Assembly (NCBI GenBank): GCA_902623735.1
Contig: CACNUU010000002.1
Location: 62,001 to 126,000 of the forward strand
Direction of reading: 5' to 3'
Length of the DNA: 64,000 nt
From: an uncultured Pelagibacteraceae bacterium
GTDB taxonomy: Bacteria > Pseudomonadota > Alphaproteobacteria > Pelagibacterales > Pelagibacteraceae
Shown: piece after piece, positions 10,929 through 20,289 of the stretch
Layout of the letters: the number at the start of each line of letters is the position of its first letter
Numbering within the stretch: the first letter of the stretch is position 1
Made by a program: the position numbers and the translations under genes
Notes under the pieces: model-generated
Told to the model about the DNA's origin: nothing
Databases searched by the model: none
Seen by the model: only the letters and a program-made list of their open reading frames with translations

Positions 10929-11781
10929 ATTAAAGTATCTTATACAATTTATATTAATAATATTATTTCTTTTTATTTTTAGAATTTTAGGATTAAAAGC
11001 TGCTTCATCTTTAGGAGGAAAAATTTTTCAAATAATTGGTCCTATTTTTAGATCAAAAAAATTAATTCAATCAAATATTAAAAAAGTTTTTCCAAAAATT
11101 GAAAGTGTACAACTTAATAAAATAACATCTTCAATGTGGAATAATTATGGAAGAGTTTTTGCTGAATATGTTTTTATGAAAAATTTTAGGAACAATCAAT
11201 TTAATGATAACATCAAAATTATAGGAAATGATATATTTGAAGAAATAAAAAAAAATAATCAAAAAGTAATATTTGTATCAGGTCACTTTAGTAATTTTGA
11301 ATTAATGGCCATGCAAATTGAAAAGGCTGGTATCAAATTGGCCGCAATTTATAGACCATTAAATAATATATTTGTGAATAAGATTATGGAAAGAATAAGA
11401 AGAAAATATATTTGTAAAATTCAAATAAAAAAAGGTATTGGAGGTCTCAAAGAGTTATTAAAACTGAATAAAGATGGATATTCTACTGCATTGATGATTG
11501 ATCAAAGAGTATCTCAAGGAATTAAATCAAATTTTTTTAACGAAAAAGCATATACGACGACAATTCCAGCTCAACTAGTTAAAAAATTTAAAATACCTGT
11601 AGTGCCGATTTTTATAGAAAGGTATGAGGATATTAAGTTTAAAATGACAGTTTTTAAGCCTATCAAATTTGATGAAAATCAAACCATTGAAGACATAACT
11701 AATCAATTAAATAAGATTTTAGAAAAAATGATTATTTCGGAGCCAAATTTTTGGATATGGTCACATAATCGTTGGAAATAA
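10921..11781 (+). CDS. lysophospholipid/lipid A acyltransferase (LpxL/LpxM family)
   Basis: Inner-membrane acyltransferase of the LpxL/HtrB family, which transfers secondary acyl chains to Kdo2-lipid IVA. The 286-residue protein has an N-terminal membrane helix (about 6-24) and the H-x4-E catalytic motif with His122 and Glu127 in GHFSNFE. The region YRPLNNIFVNKIMERIRR and the MIDQRVSQGI segment are typical of the family. Operon position after lpxK supports a lipid A role; whether it is the LpxL- or LpxM-type enzyme cannot be told. The start overlaps lpxK by 8 bases. Confidence 0.88.
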   Translation: MSKLKYLIQFILIILFLFIFRILGLKAASSLGGKIFQIIGPIFRSKKLIQSNIKKVFPKIESVQLNKITSSMWNNYGRVFAEYVFMKNFRNNQFNDNIKIIGNDIFEEIKKNNQKVIFVSGHFSNFELMAMQIEKAGIKLAAIYRPLNNIFVNKIMERIRRKYICKIQIKKGIGGLKELLKLNKDGYSTALMIDQRVSQGIKSNFFNEKAYTTTIPAQLVKKFKIPVVPIFIERYEDIKFKMTVFKPIKFDENQTIEDITNQLNKILEKMIISEPNFWIWSHNRWK

Positions 11782-11783
11782 TT

Positions 11784-11981
11784 TCATTTTTTTTTCAATT
11801 TTTCATTTTTCATGTGAGCTTCTACATAGGAGTAATAAGGCTCTTGTAATTCCACACTCCAGTAATTAAGATTATTTAGATCTATTAATTTTCCTGAAAC
11901 AGCACAAACAACATAATCGCCAGGTTCAATAACTTGATAATTGTTGGGTAAATATTTTAATTTTGCTAATTTTTTATTCAT
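11784..11981 (-). CDS. DUF2093 family protein
   Basis: A 65-residue protein that resembles the alphaproteobacterial DUF2093 family (LKYLPNNYQVIEPGDYVVCAVSGKLIDLNNLNYWSVE is the conserved body, quoted here only by its elements YLPN, PGDYVVCAVSG and LNYWSVE). The family's function is unknown. It is soluble, with a Lys-rich C-terminus. It converges on the acyltransferase with a gap of 2 bases, and its start is 21 bases from the divergent purD start, so both promoters must be compressed into or overlap coding sequence. Confidence 0.85.
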   Translation of the reverse strand: MNKKLAKLKYLPNNYQVIEPGDYVVCAVSGKLIDLNNLNYWSVELQEPYYSYVEAHMKNEKLKKK

Positions 11982-12002
11982 TTTTAGTCTATATATTTAT
12001 AC

Positions 12003-13268
12003 ATGAATGTTGGAATTATAGGAAGCGGTGGGAGAGAACATGCAATTTGTCATGCTTTGTACAAATCAAAAAAAGTAAAAAAACTATATTGTTTTCCCGG
12101 AAATGCCGGGACAGCTAATATTGCTATAAATATAGATTTAAATTTAAATGATTTTGAACAGATCAAAAACTTTATATTAGAAAAAAAAATAGAATTTGTT
12201 GTTGTGGGTCCAGAAAAACCATTGGTAGACGGTATTGTAGACTATTTAGAGCAATTCAAGATTAAAGTTTTTGGTCCAAATAGGATTGCCTCTCAATTAG
12301 AAGGTTCAAAAATATTCACAAAAAAAATATGTGAAGATTTCAAAATTCCAACTGCTAAATTTAAAATTTGTCAAAATGAAAATGATGCCCAAAAATATTT
12401 AAAAAAATCAAACTTTCCAATTGTAATTAAAGCAGATAATCTTGCATCAGGCAAAGGTGTTTATATTTGCGAAGATGAGGTTCAGGCATTCAGTGCAGTG
12501 GATGAAATTTTTAAAGGAAAATTTGGAAAAGCAAAAAACGTTCTAATAGAAGAATTTCTTACTGGTGAAGAAATGAGTTTTTTTATAATTAGTGATGGAA
12601 AAACTATAAAAAATTTTGGAACTGCCCAAGATCATAAAAGAGTTTTAGAAGGTGATAAAGGGAAAAATACAGGAGGTATGGGCGCATATTCTCCATCAAG
12701 ACTTATAACGGATAATTTAGATAAAAAAATTTTAAGTAAAATTATAAACCCTACGTTAAACGCAATTAAAATGATGGGCTCTGAATACAAAGGATTTTTA
12801 TACGCTGGTTTAATGATAGTAAATAGTGAGCCATACTTAATAGAATATAATGTAAGAATGGGCGACCCAGAATGTCAAACAATAATTCCTAAACTTAGAA
12901 ATGATCTATGTGAAATCTTTTTAGCATGCTGTGAAAAGAGATTAGATCAAATTAATATTCAATGGAGTGAAAAAAAAAGTTTATGTGTCGTATTATGCTC
13001 TAAAGGATATCCTGATAATTACAATAAAGATATTGAAATAAAGAATATTAAAAAAATAGAATTAGACGAAAATAATCTATGCTTCCATGCAGGAACTAAA
13101 ACTTATAAAGATAAAATTTTAGCTGTAGGCGGAAGAGTTTTGAACTTTGTATCATTGGCTGATAGTTTTAAGGAGTCAAAAAGTAATATAATTAAGAATT
13201 TAGACTTACTCGAATGGAAAGAGGGATTTTACAGAAAAGATATAGGTTATAAGGTTATTAATAAATGA
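12003..13268 (+). CDS. purD: phosphoribosylamine-glycine ligase
   Basis: ATP-grasp enzyme joining glycine to phosphoribosylamine in the second step of purine synthesis. The 421-residue length and motifs fit: GSGGREHAI at the N-terminus, VVVGPEKPLVDGIVD, KADNLASGKGV in the ATP-grasp fold, DHKRVLEGDKGKNTGGMGAY and NVRMGDPECQ near the metal site. Its TGA stop overlaps the rsmD ATG by 4 bases. Another purine-related pair (permease and phosphoribosyltransferase) lies at 38925-40793. Confidence 0.96.
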   Translation: MNVGIIGSGGREHAICHALYKSKKVKKLYCFPGNAGTANIAINIDLNLNDFEQIKNFILEKKIEFVVVGPEKPLVDGIVDYLEQFKIKVFGPNRIASQLEGSKIFTKKICEDFKIPTAKFKICQNENDAQKYLKKSNFPIVIKADNLASGKGVYICEDEVQAFSAVDEIFKGKFGKAKNVLIEEFLTGEEMSFFIISDGKTIKNFGTAQDHKRVLEGDKGKNTGGMGAYSPSRLITDNLDKKILSKIINPTLNAIKMMGSEYKGFLYAGLMIVNSEPYLIEYNVRMGDPECQTIIPKLRNDLCEIFLACCEKRLDQINIQWSEKKSLCVVLCSKGYPDNYNKDIEIKNIKKIELDENNLCFHAGTKTYKDKILAVGGRVLNFVSLADSFKESKSNIIKNLDLLEWKEGFYRKDIGYKVINK

Positions 13269-13828
13269 GAATAATATCCGGTGAACTTAAAGGCAGAAAA
13301 ATTTTTGAACCTCCAGATAGAACGACTAGACCATTAAAAGATCTTGTAAAAGAATCTATATTTAATATCGTCATGCATTCAAATAAGATTTCTATAGATC
13401 TTAAAAATTCAAATATACTTGATCTCTTTTCTGGAGTTGGTTCCTTTGGGATAGAAGCTTTATCAAGAGGTTCAAAATATGTTACATTTATTGAGAATTA
13501 TACCGAAGTACTTCAAATTCTTAGAAAGAATATTCAAAAATTAAATCTTGATAATAAATGCGAAATAATCTCAGAGGATATAATAAATATGTTAAATTTT
13601 AAAAAGTTAAATAAAAAATTTGAACTAATTTTTCTAGACCCACCCTTTAATGAAAAAAATATAAACAAAATTTTACTTAAAATTTATGATTCTAAAATTT
13701 TAAAAAAAAATGGAATATTAATAATTCATCGAAAAATAAATACTAATGATAAATTAATTCCTAAATTTAATATAATTGAAGAAAAAAAATACGGCCTCTC
13801 TAAAATTATGTTTGGAAATTATTTATAA
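13265..13828 (+). CDS. rsmD: 16S rRNA (guanine966-N2)-methyltransferase RsmD
   Basis: SAM-dependent methyltransferase acting on G966 of 16S rRNA. The 187-residue protein begins with the family's MRIISGELKGRKI and TRPLKDLVKESIFNI, contains the SAM-binding loop DLFSGVGSFGIEALSRG, and the catalytic DPPF motif in LIFLDPPFNE. The ATG overlaps the purD stop. Its 3' end overlaps the convergent pgi by 10 bases with no terminator visible. Confidence 0.94.
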   Translation: MRIISGELKGRKIFEPPDRTTRPLKDLVKESIFNIVMHSNKISIDLKNSNILDLFSGVGSFGIEALSRGSKYVTFIENYTEVLQILRKNIQKLNLDNKCEIISEDIINMLNFKKLNKKFELIFLDPPFNEKNINKILLKIYDSKILKKNGILIIHRKINTNDKLIPKFNIIEEKKYGLSKIMFGNYL

Positions 13829-14979
13829 TTAAAAAATTTTTTTGTTTCACTTTTAATTATCTCAACAGCAGGCTGATTATAAGGATTAATTTTTAAAATT
13901 TTTCCAATTAAAATTGTTTCTAAAATAAAAAAAATAAATAATTCTCCAATAGTTTTTTCATCAAGTTTTAATATTTCAAAACTCCTACAGGGTATATTTT
14001 TTTTTCGAAAAATATTTTCAGAAGCTTTTTTTTGATATAATTTTATTTGATTTACAGATTTATTTTTTAAGAAGCGATGAGTATTTAATAAAGTCGAAGA
14101 GTTAATTTTTGGTGATTTATTTTCCCTCAAAGAGAAAAAAGAGTAAAAATTATTTTTTATGCCATCCAAGTACAATTGCATTACGCTGTGATTATCTTTT
14201 GGCATTTCTGAGATTACTGGCAAAATACCCTTTCTTTTCTTTCCTAAACTTTCACCAATTAGCTGTTTATACCACTCTAAAAAGCTTCTTAATTTTGGAT
14301 CATAATTTAAAAAAATTGAATTTGATTTACCATTATTTGACATTGAAATTATTGCGTTAACATTTGCAATAAGAGAATTAAGAAATTTTTTATTTTTTAT
14401 TAAATTGTTAAGTTGTCTGAATTTCGATGGTTTAAGCCCCATCAGTTCAGCCGGTAACATTCCTACTTCAGACAGAACAGAATACCTACCACCTATAAAA
14501 TTGTTATGATGAATAATCTCTGATTTTAGTTTTTGTGCAAGAGAATAAATATAACTGTTCTTATTTTCTGTGAGAAAGATATTTTTATCCTTTTTTTTTA
14601 CAAATATATTTATATTAGAGATAGTTTCCAAAGTTTCACCAGATTTTGACACTACTAAATTTAGGAAATTTTTTTTTGAATCAAAATCGAATTTATTTTG
14701 TAAATTATCAATAAAGTAAAAATTTTTAGAAATTGATTCCCCAAATAAATCATAAATTGCTCTTGTTCCAAGGGCCGATCCACCCATCCCAATCACTCTT
14801 ACATCTAAATTATTACTTAACTTTTTAACATTTCTTATTTTATAATTATCTTTATAATTCTTTGATAAAGATTGGATTAAGTTGCTATTTTCAAATAACA
14901 GTTTTTTTAGAGCTAGTTTTACTTTTTGAGAGACTTTGCTTTTATTAAAATTTTTAAAAGAAATAGTTTTACTTAGCAT
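13819..14979 (-). CDS. pgi: glucose-6-phosphate isomerase, compact form
   Basis: Interconverts glucose-6-phosphate and fructose-6-phosphate. At 386 residues it is far shorter than the ~550-residue E. coli enzyme but keeps both sugar-isomerase (SIS) domains: GMGGSALG (64-71) and SKSGETLET (111-119). Residues aligned with the known catalytic set are present: Glu243 in GESLGK, His264 in DNHSVMQLYLDG, and Lys376 in NPYNQPAVEIIK. GGRYSVLSEVGMLPAELMG matches the family signature. It sits at the end of the ileS-lspA block, one base overlapping the lipoprotein gene. Confidence 0.92.
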   Translation of the reverse strand: MLSKTISFKNFNKSKVSQKVKLALKKLLFENSNLIQSLSKNYKDNYKIRNVKKLSNNLDVRVIGMGGSALGTRAIYDLFGESISKNFYFIDNLQNKFDFDSKKNFLNLVVSKSGETLETISNINIFVKKKDKNIFLTENKNSYIYSLAQKLKSEIIHHNNFIGGRYSVLSEVGMLPAELMGLKPSKFRQLNNLIKNKKFLNSLIANVNAIISMSNNGKSNSIFLNYDPKLRSFLEWYKQLIGESLGKKRKGILPVISEMPKDNHSVMQLYLDGIKNNFYSFFSLRENKSPKINSSTLLNTHRFLKNKSVNQIKLYQKKASENIFRKKNIPCRSFEILKLDEKTIGELFIFFILETILIGKILKINPYNQPAVEIIKSETKKFFNYK

Positions 14980-15287
14980 TAATTTTTATTAATTTCTTTT
15001 AAAATTAAATTTTCGATTTTATTACTACTATTTGTTTCTAAAGTTTTAGATTTTTTCCCTGTAAGAATTTTTTTAATATCAGTTTTTTCTTCCTCCGGTC
15101 TTTGTTCCTTTTCAGAGGGAGTTGGAAGTTCTCCATAACTTGGTGGCATTGTTAAGGGCGATTTTTTTTTAACTAAAAATTCATCTGAACCTGATTTTTT
15201 TTGTGGAGCTAATGCTTTACCAACACCACATGAGTTCAAAAGAATTAACAAACTTAAGATCAAAAATATTTTTTTTATTTCATGCAT
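14979..15287 (-). CDS. small lipoprotein, DUF3035/BamF-like
   Basis: A 102-residue protein with a lipoprotein signal (hydrophobic 5-18, lipobox LNSC with Cys20). After the Cys come a short linker, then SDEFLVKKKSPLTMPPSYGELPTP, whose DEF...PL..PP pattern resembles the alphaproteobacterial DUF3035 family, of which Caulobacter BamF is a member of the outer-membrane assembly complex. The assignment is by pattern only. It lies directly downstream of lspA (8-base overlap), the peptidase that would process it. The C-terminal half is charged and low complexity. Confidence 0.65.
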   Translation of the reverse strand: MHEIKKIFLILSLLILLNSCGVGKALAPQKKSGSDEFLVKKKSPLTMPPSYGELPTPSEKEQRPEEEKTDIKKILTGKKSKTLETNSSNKIENLILKEINKN

Positions 15288-15768
15288 CTAGCTCACCTTT
15301 TTTAACAAAAAATTCTGTCATAATCATGATTATCACTCCAAAAGATATAAATATATCTGCAACATTGAAAATAAACCAATGAAAATTATTTACGTGAAAA
15401 TCAATAAAATCAGGGACAGCGTTGTAGAATAATCGATCATAAAGATTACCTAATGAACCAGCAAATATTGATAAAAGTGAGTATCTTTTAAGACCTTTAT
15501 TTTGTAATCCAATGATTAAGACAATTAAAGTAATAATAATAATGATACCTGTGAGGATATTATAGTAATGATTATTATCGAATGACATCAATCCAAAAGC
15601 TATTCCTTCATTCCAAATTAATGTTAGATCAAGATATTTAGAGTTTAAAATATTGTTATTAAGATTATTTTGTGAAAAATTAATCACATAAATTTTTGAT
15701 ATTCGGTCTAAAAAAAAAATTGATACTACTAAGACAAAGTCAAAAAAAAAATTATTTAATAGTTTCAT
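15280..15768 (-). CDS. lspA: lipoprotein signal peptidase
   Basis: Integral membrane aspartyl peptidase that cleaves prolipoprotein signal peptides. From the ATG at 15768 the protein is 162 residues with four membrane segments. The catalytic aspartates are in GNLYDRLFY and FNVADIFISFG, both in the family's conserved contexts. The frame is open further upstream, but ATG 15768 overlaps the ileS TGA as ATGA, the usual ileS-lspA coupling, and gives the natural N-terminus MKLLNNFF. Confidence 0.94.
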   Translation of the reverse strand: MKLLNNFFFDFVLVVSIFFLDRISKIYVINFSQNNLNNNILNSKYLDLTLIWNEGIAFGLMSFDNNHYYNILTGIIIIITLIVLIIGLQNKGLKRYSLLSIFAGSLGNLYDRLFYNAVPDFIDFHVNNFHWFIFNVADIFISFGVIIMIMTEFFVKKGELDA

Positions 15769-18479
15769 GTGTGTCGAGAGCAAGGTTCTGGTGAAATCTT
15801 CCAGCATACCGGACATTTTTCACCAACTGCTTTTTTGGTTTTTACACTAATTTCATCACCATTGGTAAACTCAACAATCGATTTAGAGGTGATGCACAAT
15901 TCAGCAAAATCAATATTTTCAGAAACTTTGATAAACTCTTTGCCTAATTTTATCTCTAGCTCAGCTTCTAAACTTGATCCAATTTCTTTTTTCGACCTTT
16001 TTTCCTCAATACTAAAATTACAGATATCTCTTATTTTGATTAGTTGAGACCATTTTTCATTTAATTTTATGTTAGAAAATTTTTTAGGAATTGATAAAAA
16101 ATTTTCTAAATGGATACTTTTTTTTCCTTTTGAAATAAGCTGAAAAATCTCTTCTGTTGTGAACGACAAAATGGGAGCAAACCATTTTAATAAAGAGTTT
16201 AAGATTATATTTAACAAGATTAGTGTAGATTTTCTTTTCTCTGAGTTTTTAGGATCACAGTATAAACAGTCTTTTCTTATATCAAAATAAAACGCTGATA
16301 GATCAACAGTACAAAAATTTAATAACTCTTTGTAAAGGTTGTGAAAGTCATAATTTTTAAAATATTTATTAAATTCCAAATTTAGACAATAAATTTTATG
16401 AAGCATAAATTGTTCCAACTCAGGAAATTTTTTAGGATCAATTTTTTCTAAATCAATATCCTCAAAATTATCATTTAAATTACCAAGCAAATATCTAAAA
16501 GTATTTCTAATTTTTCTGTAAGACTCTGAGTGCTGATCCAAAATATTATAATCGATCCTAAGGTCCTCTGCGTAATTAGATGAAGCTACCCAAATTCTAA
16601 GTATATCAGCTCCATATTTTTTTAGAATATCCTCAGGAGCAATCACATTTCCTAAAGATTTTGACATTTTTAAACCTTTTCCATCAACAACAAAACCATG
16701 AGAAAGTATTGATTCAAATGGTGCTCTTCCTCTTGTTCCACAGGATTCTAATAAGGATGAATGGAACCATCCTCTGTGTTGATCAGATCCTTCAAGATAC
16801 ATTGATGCAGGCCATTTTAAGTCATCTCTTTTTTCTAAAACAAAAGAATGTGTAGATCCACTATCAAACCATACTTCTACAATATCACTTAATTTTTCAA
16901 AATCTTCAGATTTATATTTTTTTCCAAGAAATTTTTGATTATCATCTGAAAACCAGCAGTCAGAGCCTTCTTTTTCGTAAATTTTTGCGATGTTTTCAAA
17001 AACTTCATCATCAACCAATATCTCATTATTATTTTTATTAATAAAAATTGGTAAAGGAACTCCCCATACTCTTTGTCTTGATACACACCAATCGGGTCTA
17101 GTCTCTATCATCGATTTTAATCTCTCTTTTCCCTTATTTGGATAAAAATTTGTTGCATCGATTGCTTTTAAAGCTTTATCTCTGAGCTTATGACTCTCCA
17201 TTGAAATAAACCATTGTGGTGTTGCTCTGTGCACCAAAGGAGCTTTCGATCTCCATGAGTGAGGGTAAGAATGAACAAGTTCACCACTAGATAAAAGTTT
17301 TTTTTGTTGTTTTAATTTTTCAATTACTAAAGGATTAGCTTTAAAAATATGAATTCCTTTAAATAATGCAACATTATTAGTATATTTTCCGTCTCCATCT
17401 ACCGTTTCAATTGCTTTGATTCCATTATTCAAACATAAATTGAAGTCGTCAGGTCCATGACTTGGTGCACAATGTACGATACCAGTTCCTTGTTCAATGG
17501 TTACAAAACGAGCATCTAAAAGAGGAATATCATGTTCATAGCCCAAATTAAAAAAAGGATGTTTACAGATAGTTCCTTTTAATTCAATTCCTTTGAATCT
17601 CTTTAAAGTCTCATATTTTTCAATATTACATTCTGTCAAAACTGATTTTAACAAAGATTCTGCTACTACAATTTTTCTATCTTTAAAATCACCGTTATCT
17701 GAAATTTTAATTAATAAATAATCTAAACTTTCGTTAAAAGCTAAAGCTTTATTTGCAGGTATCGTCCATGGTGTAGTGGTCCAAATAGCTATTTCACTAT
17801 CTTTAAGTTCCTTAACTTTAGATTTTATAACCTGAAATGTAGTATAAATAGTATCTGATTTATGATCTTGATATTCAACTTCAGCATCTGCAAGTGCTGT
17901 TTTTTCAACAGTTGACCATAAAACTGGTTTAAATCCTCTATATAAACTTCCTTCTTTTAAAAATTTTCCAAGTTCTCTAACTATTTGAGCCTCAGCATCA
18001 AAGCTCATTGTAGAATAGTAATTATCCCAGTCACCAACGACTCCTAATCTTTTAAATTGATCTTTATGAACCTCAATCCATTTTTCTGCAAAGGCCCTGC
18101 ATTCTTTTCTAAATTCAACAATGGGTACTTCATTTTTATTTTTTTTATTTTTTTTATATTGCTCTTCAATTTTCCACTCTATTGGCAAACCATGGCAATC
18201 CCACCCAGGAACATAAACCGAGTCTTTTCCATCCATTTGATGGAATTTTACAATTATATCTTTTAAAATTTTGTTAAGTGCAGTGCCCATATGAATATTT
18301 CCATTAGCATATGGAGGGCCATCATGAAGAACAAATTTTTCTTGGCCTTTTCTCGATTTTCTAAGCTCTTTGTAAAGATTTATCTTTTCCCAAAATTTTA
18401 AAAATTCTGGTTCTTTAATAGGCAAATTAGCTTTCATTGAAAAAGCTGTTTTAGGTAAATTTATTTGAAATTTATTCAT
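15765..18479 (-). CDS. ileS: isoleucyl-tRNA synthetase
   Basis: Class I synthetase charging tRNA-Ile, 904 residues. The HIGH signature is HMGT (63-66) preceded by HDGPPYANGN; KMSKS is at 604-608 in KGLKMSKSLGN. An editing (CP1) domain lies between, with TTPWTIPANKAL and the HxxPGH-like GPDDF region. The C-terminus is unusual: instead of a zinc finger with two CxxC pairs it ends in a minimal CPVCWKISPEPCSRHT, giving Cys889, Cys892, Cys900 and His903 as possible ligands, and stops one residue later. It overlaps lspA by 4 bases and follows ribF directly. Confidence 0.97.
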   Translation of the reverse strand: MNKFQINLPKTAFSMKANLPIKEPEFLKFWEKINLYKELRKSRKGQEKFVLHDGPPYANGNIHMGTALNKILKDIIVKFHQMDGKDSVYVPGWDCHGLPIEWKIEEQYKKNKKNKNEVPIVEFRKECRAFAEKWIEVHKDQFKRLGVVGDWDNYYSTMSFDAEAQIVRELGKFLKEGSLYRGFKPVLWSTVEKTALADAEVEYQDHKSDTIYTTFQVIKSKVKELKDSEIAIWTTTPWTIPANKALAFNESLDYLLIKISDNGDFKDRKIVVAESLLKSVLTECNIEKYETLKRFKGIELKGTICKHPFFNLGYEHDIPLLDARFVTIEQGTGIVHCAPSHGPDDFNLCLNNGIKAIETVDGDGKYTNNVALFKGIHIFKANPLVIEKLKQQKKLLSSGELVHSYPHSWRSKAPLVHRATPQWFISMESHKLRDKALKAIDATNFYPNKGKERLKSMIETRPDWCVSRQRVWGVPLPIFINKNNNEILVDDEVFENIAKIYEKEGSDCWFSDDNQKFLGKKYKSEDFEKLSDIVEVWFDSGSTHSFVLEKRDDLKWPASMYLEGSDQHRGWFHSSLLESCGTRGRAPFESILSHGFVVDGKGLKMSKSLGNVIAPEDILKKYGADILRIWVASSNYAEDLRIDYNILDQHSESYRKIRNTFRYLLGNLNDNFEDIDLEKIDPKKFPELEQFMLHKIYCLNLEFNKYFKNYDFHNLYKELLNFCTVDLSAFYFDIRKDCLYCDPKNSEKRKSTLILLNIILNSLLKWFAPILSFTTEEIFQLISKGKKSIHLENFLSIPKKFSNIKLNEKWSQLIKIRDICNFSIEEKRSKKEIGSSLEAELEIKLGKEFIKVSENIDFAELCITSKSIVEFTNGDEISVKTKKAVGEKCPVCWKISPEPCSRHT

Positions 18480-19408
18480 TATATTTTTTTTGCTTTTAAT
18501 AAGTCTATTTTAATTTGTCTTTGTAATTGACCTATATTTTTAAATTTTTTTTCATTTCTTATAAATTTTTTAAAATAAATAGTTAAATACTTATTATATA
18601 AATTTTCAGAAAAATTAAATAAATGAACTTCTAATAACAATTTTTTTTGATTAAAAGTGGGTCTATATCCTAAATTAGCTATACCTTTTATAAATTTTGA
18701 TGAGTTATGTTTTTTTGCCTTAACGGCATAAACTCCTGGCTTTGCTAAGACATAATTTTCAATATCAATATTTGCAGTCGGAAAGCCAATTTTTTTTCCA
18801 AGCTGTCTCCCTTTTTGCACTTTTCCTTGAATAGACCACTCCCTATTTAAAAAACTATTTACTTGTTTAATTTTTCCATTTTGAATTAATGTACGAATTA
18901 ATGAAGATGAAATTACTTTTTTGTTTTTTAATAGAGGTTTAGGTTTAACTATTTTATATTTGCACAATGACTCATATTTAATTAACTGTTTAACATTGCC
19001 TTCCCTTTTGTTGCCAAATCTAAAATTATTACTTACAAAAATAAACTTTGCTTTTATTTTTTTACTTAGGATACTCTTTATGAAACTAATCGATTTAGTG
19101 TTTGAAAATTTCTTATCAAATTTTTTTAAAATTACAAAATCAACATCAAACTTTTTTAGCAAGTTTATCTTTTGTTTTTGATTAGAAATTCTAAAGTTTT
19201 TTAAATTATTATTGAAAAACATTTTTGGCATTGGCTCAAAAGTTAAAACACCAACTTTTAAAGAATATTTTTTTTTGTACTGTTTTGCTAATTCAAATAA
19301 TTTTTGATGACCTAAATGCAATCCATCAAAATTTCCAATTAAAATTATAGATCTTTGATGACTTAAGTTTATATTAAAATTATTGTATATTTTAATTGAT
19401 TTTACCAT
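18479..19408 (-). CDS. ribF: bifunctional riboflavin kinase / FAD synthetase
   Basis: Converts riboflavin to FMN and FAD. The N-terminal FMN adenylyltransferase domain (1-185) carries IGNFDGLHLGHQKLF and SSSLIRTLI; the C-terminal riboflavin kinase domain (190-305) carries GKKIGFPTANI and VYAV. The length of 309 residues is normal. The stop overlaps the ileS start by one base and the start overlaps the HAD gene end by 7 bases. The ribF-ileS-lspA order is a common bacterial arrangement. Confidence 0.95.
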   Translation of the reverse strand: MVKSIKIYNNFNINLSHQRSIILIGNFDGLHLGHQKLFELAKQYKKKYSLKVGVLTFEPMPKMFFNNNLKNFRISNQKQKINLLKKFDVDFVILKKFDKKFSNTKSISFIKSILSKKIKAKFIFVSNNFRFGNKREGNVKQLIKYESLCKYKIVKPKPLLKNKKVISSSLIRTLIQNGKIKQVNSFLNREWSIQGKVQKGRQLGKKIGFPTANIDIENYVLAKPGVYAVKAKKHNSSKFIKGIANLGYRPTFNQKKLLLEVHLFNFSENLYNKYLTIYFKKFIRNEKKFKNIGQLQRQIKIDLLKAKKI

Positions 19409-20220
19409 TTAAGCTCTGATTGAATATAATTACAAATCGCTTCATACGATCTAACAATTTTTTCGATTCCCTTTTCTTTAATTTCAAGTTTATGAATACC
19501 ATTTGAAATAATTAATGAGTCATAGTTTAGCAAATTAGCTCCCTTTATATCAGTATTTAGATTGTCACCAATGCATAATATTTTTTTATCCTTGTTGTTA
19601 ATTGATTGATTGTAAACTTCAGGATATGGTTTACCAAAGTATACAACTTCTCCCCCCATTTTTTCAAAAACCATGGCTACTGACCCTGCACAAAATTCTC
19701 TAGTTGTTCCTCTATCCACTATTAGATCAGGATTTGTACAAATCATTTTTTTTTCTAAATGTTTTTCGAGTAAATTTTTGTAAAATACCAAGTCTTTAAC
19801 TTGATCATCAAATAATCCAGTGCATAAAAGATACTCACTTTTTTCGATATTAATTAACTTATTTTCCTTAAAATCTTTAAACAAATCAAAATCCCTTGGT
19901 GGGCCAATATGAAAGAAAGTTTTCTCAAAAAAATTTTTTTTTAAATAGTTCAATGCTGCTTCTCCAGAAGTAAAGACATGATCTGAAATTTCTTTATCCA
20001 TTCCCAATTTTTCTAAAAAAACTTTTACAGAACTTTTGGGTCTTGGTGCATTAGTAAGGAGAACATAGTCTTTGTTTTTTTTAGATATTTGCTTTAGAAC
20101 ATTGATAGCCTCATCATGTAATTTTACACCATTATGTATTACACCCCACAGATCAATGTAAAATAACTGATAATTATCTACTATTGAGCTTAGACCATCT
20201 TTATCTAAATTTTTAGTCAT
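19402..20220 (-). CDS. HAD-superfamily hydrolase, class IIA (TIGR01459 type)
   Basis: A 272-residue phosphatase-like protein of HAD subclass IIA. The nucleophile motif is FYIDLWGVIHNG (Asp in DLWGV), the second motif LLTNAPRP, and the third GKPYPEVYN with CIGDNLNTDIKGA supplying the last acidic pair. The Trp in place of the usual Tyr/His after DL is typical of the TIGR01459 group, which in alphaproteobacteria often sits next to ribF. The substrate is not known; a sugar- or nucleotide-phosphate is plausible. Confidence 0.85.
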   Translation of the reverse strand: MTKNLDKDGLSSIVDNYQLFYIDLWGVIHNGVKLHDEAINVLKQISKKNKDYVLLTNAPRPKSSVKVFLEKLGMDKEISDHVFTSGEAALNYLKKNFFEKTFFHIGPPRDFDLFKDFKENKLINIEKSEYLLCTGLFDDQVKDLVFYKNLLEKHLEKKMICTNPDLIVDRGTTREFCAGSVAMVFEKMGGEVVYFGKPYPEVYNQSINNKDKKILCIGDNLNTDIKGANLLNYDSLIISNGIHKLEIKEKGIEKIVRSYEAICNYIQSELKW

Positions 20221-20289
20221 AAAAAATATCTATAAACCAAAAAAACCACAAATTCCTACATTTTTTAATAAACTAATTTGTATCTACAT

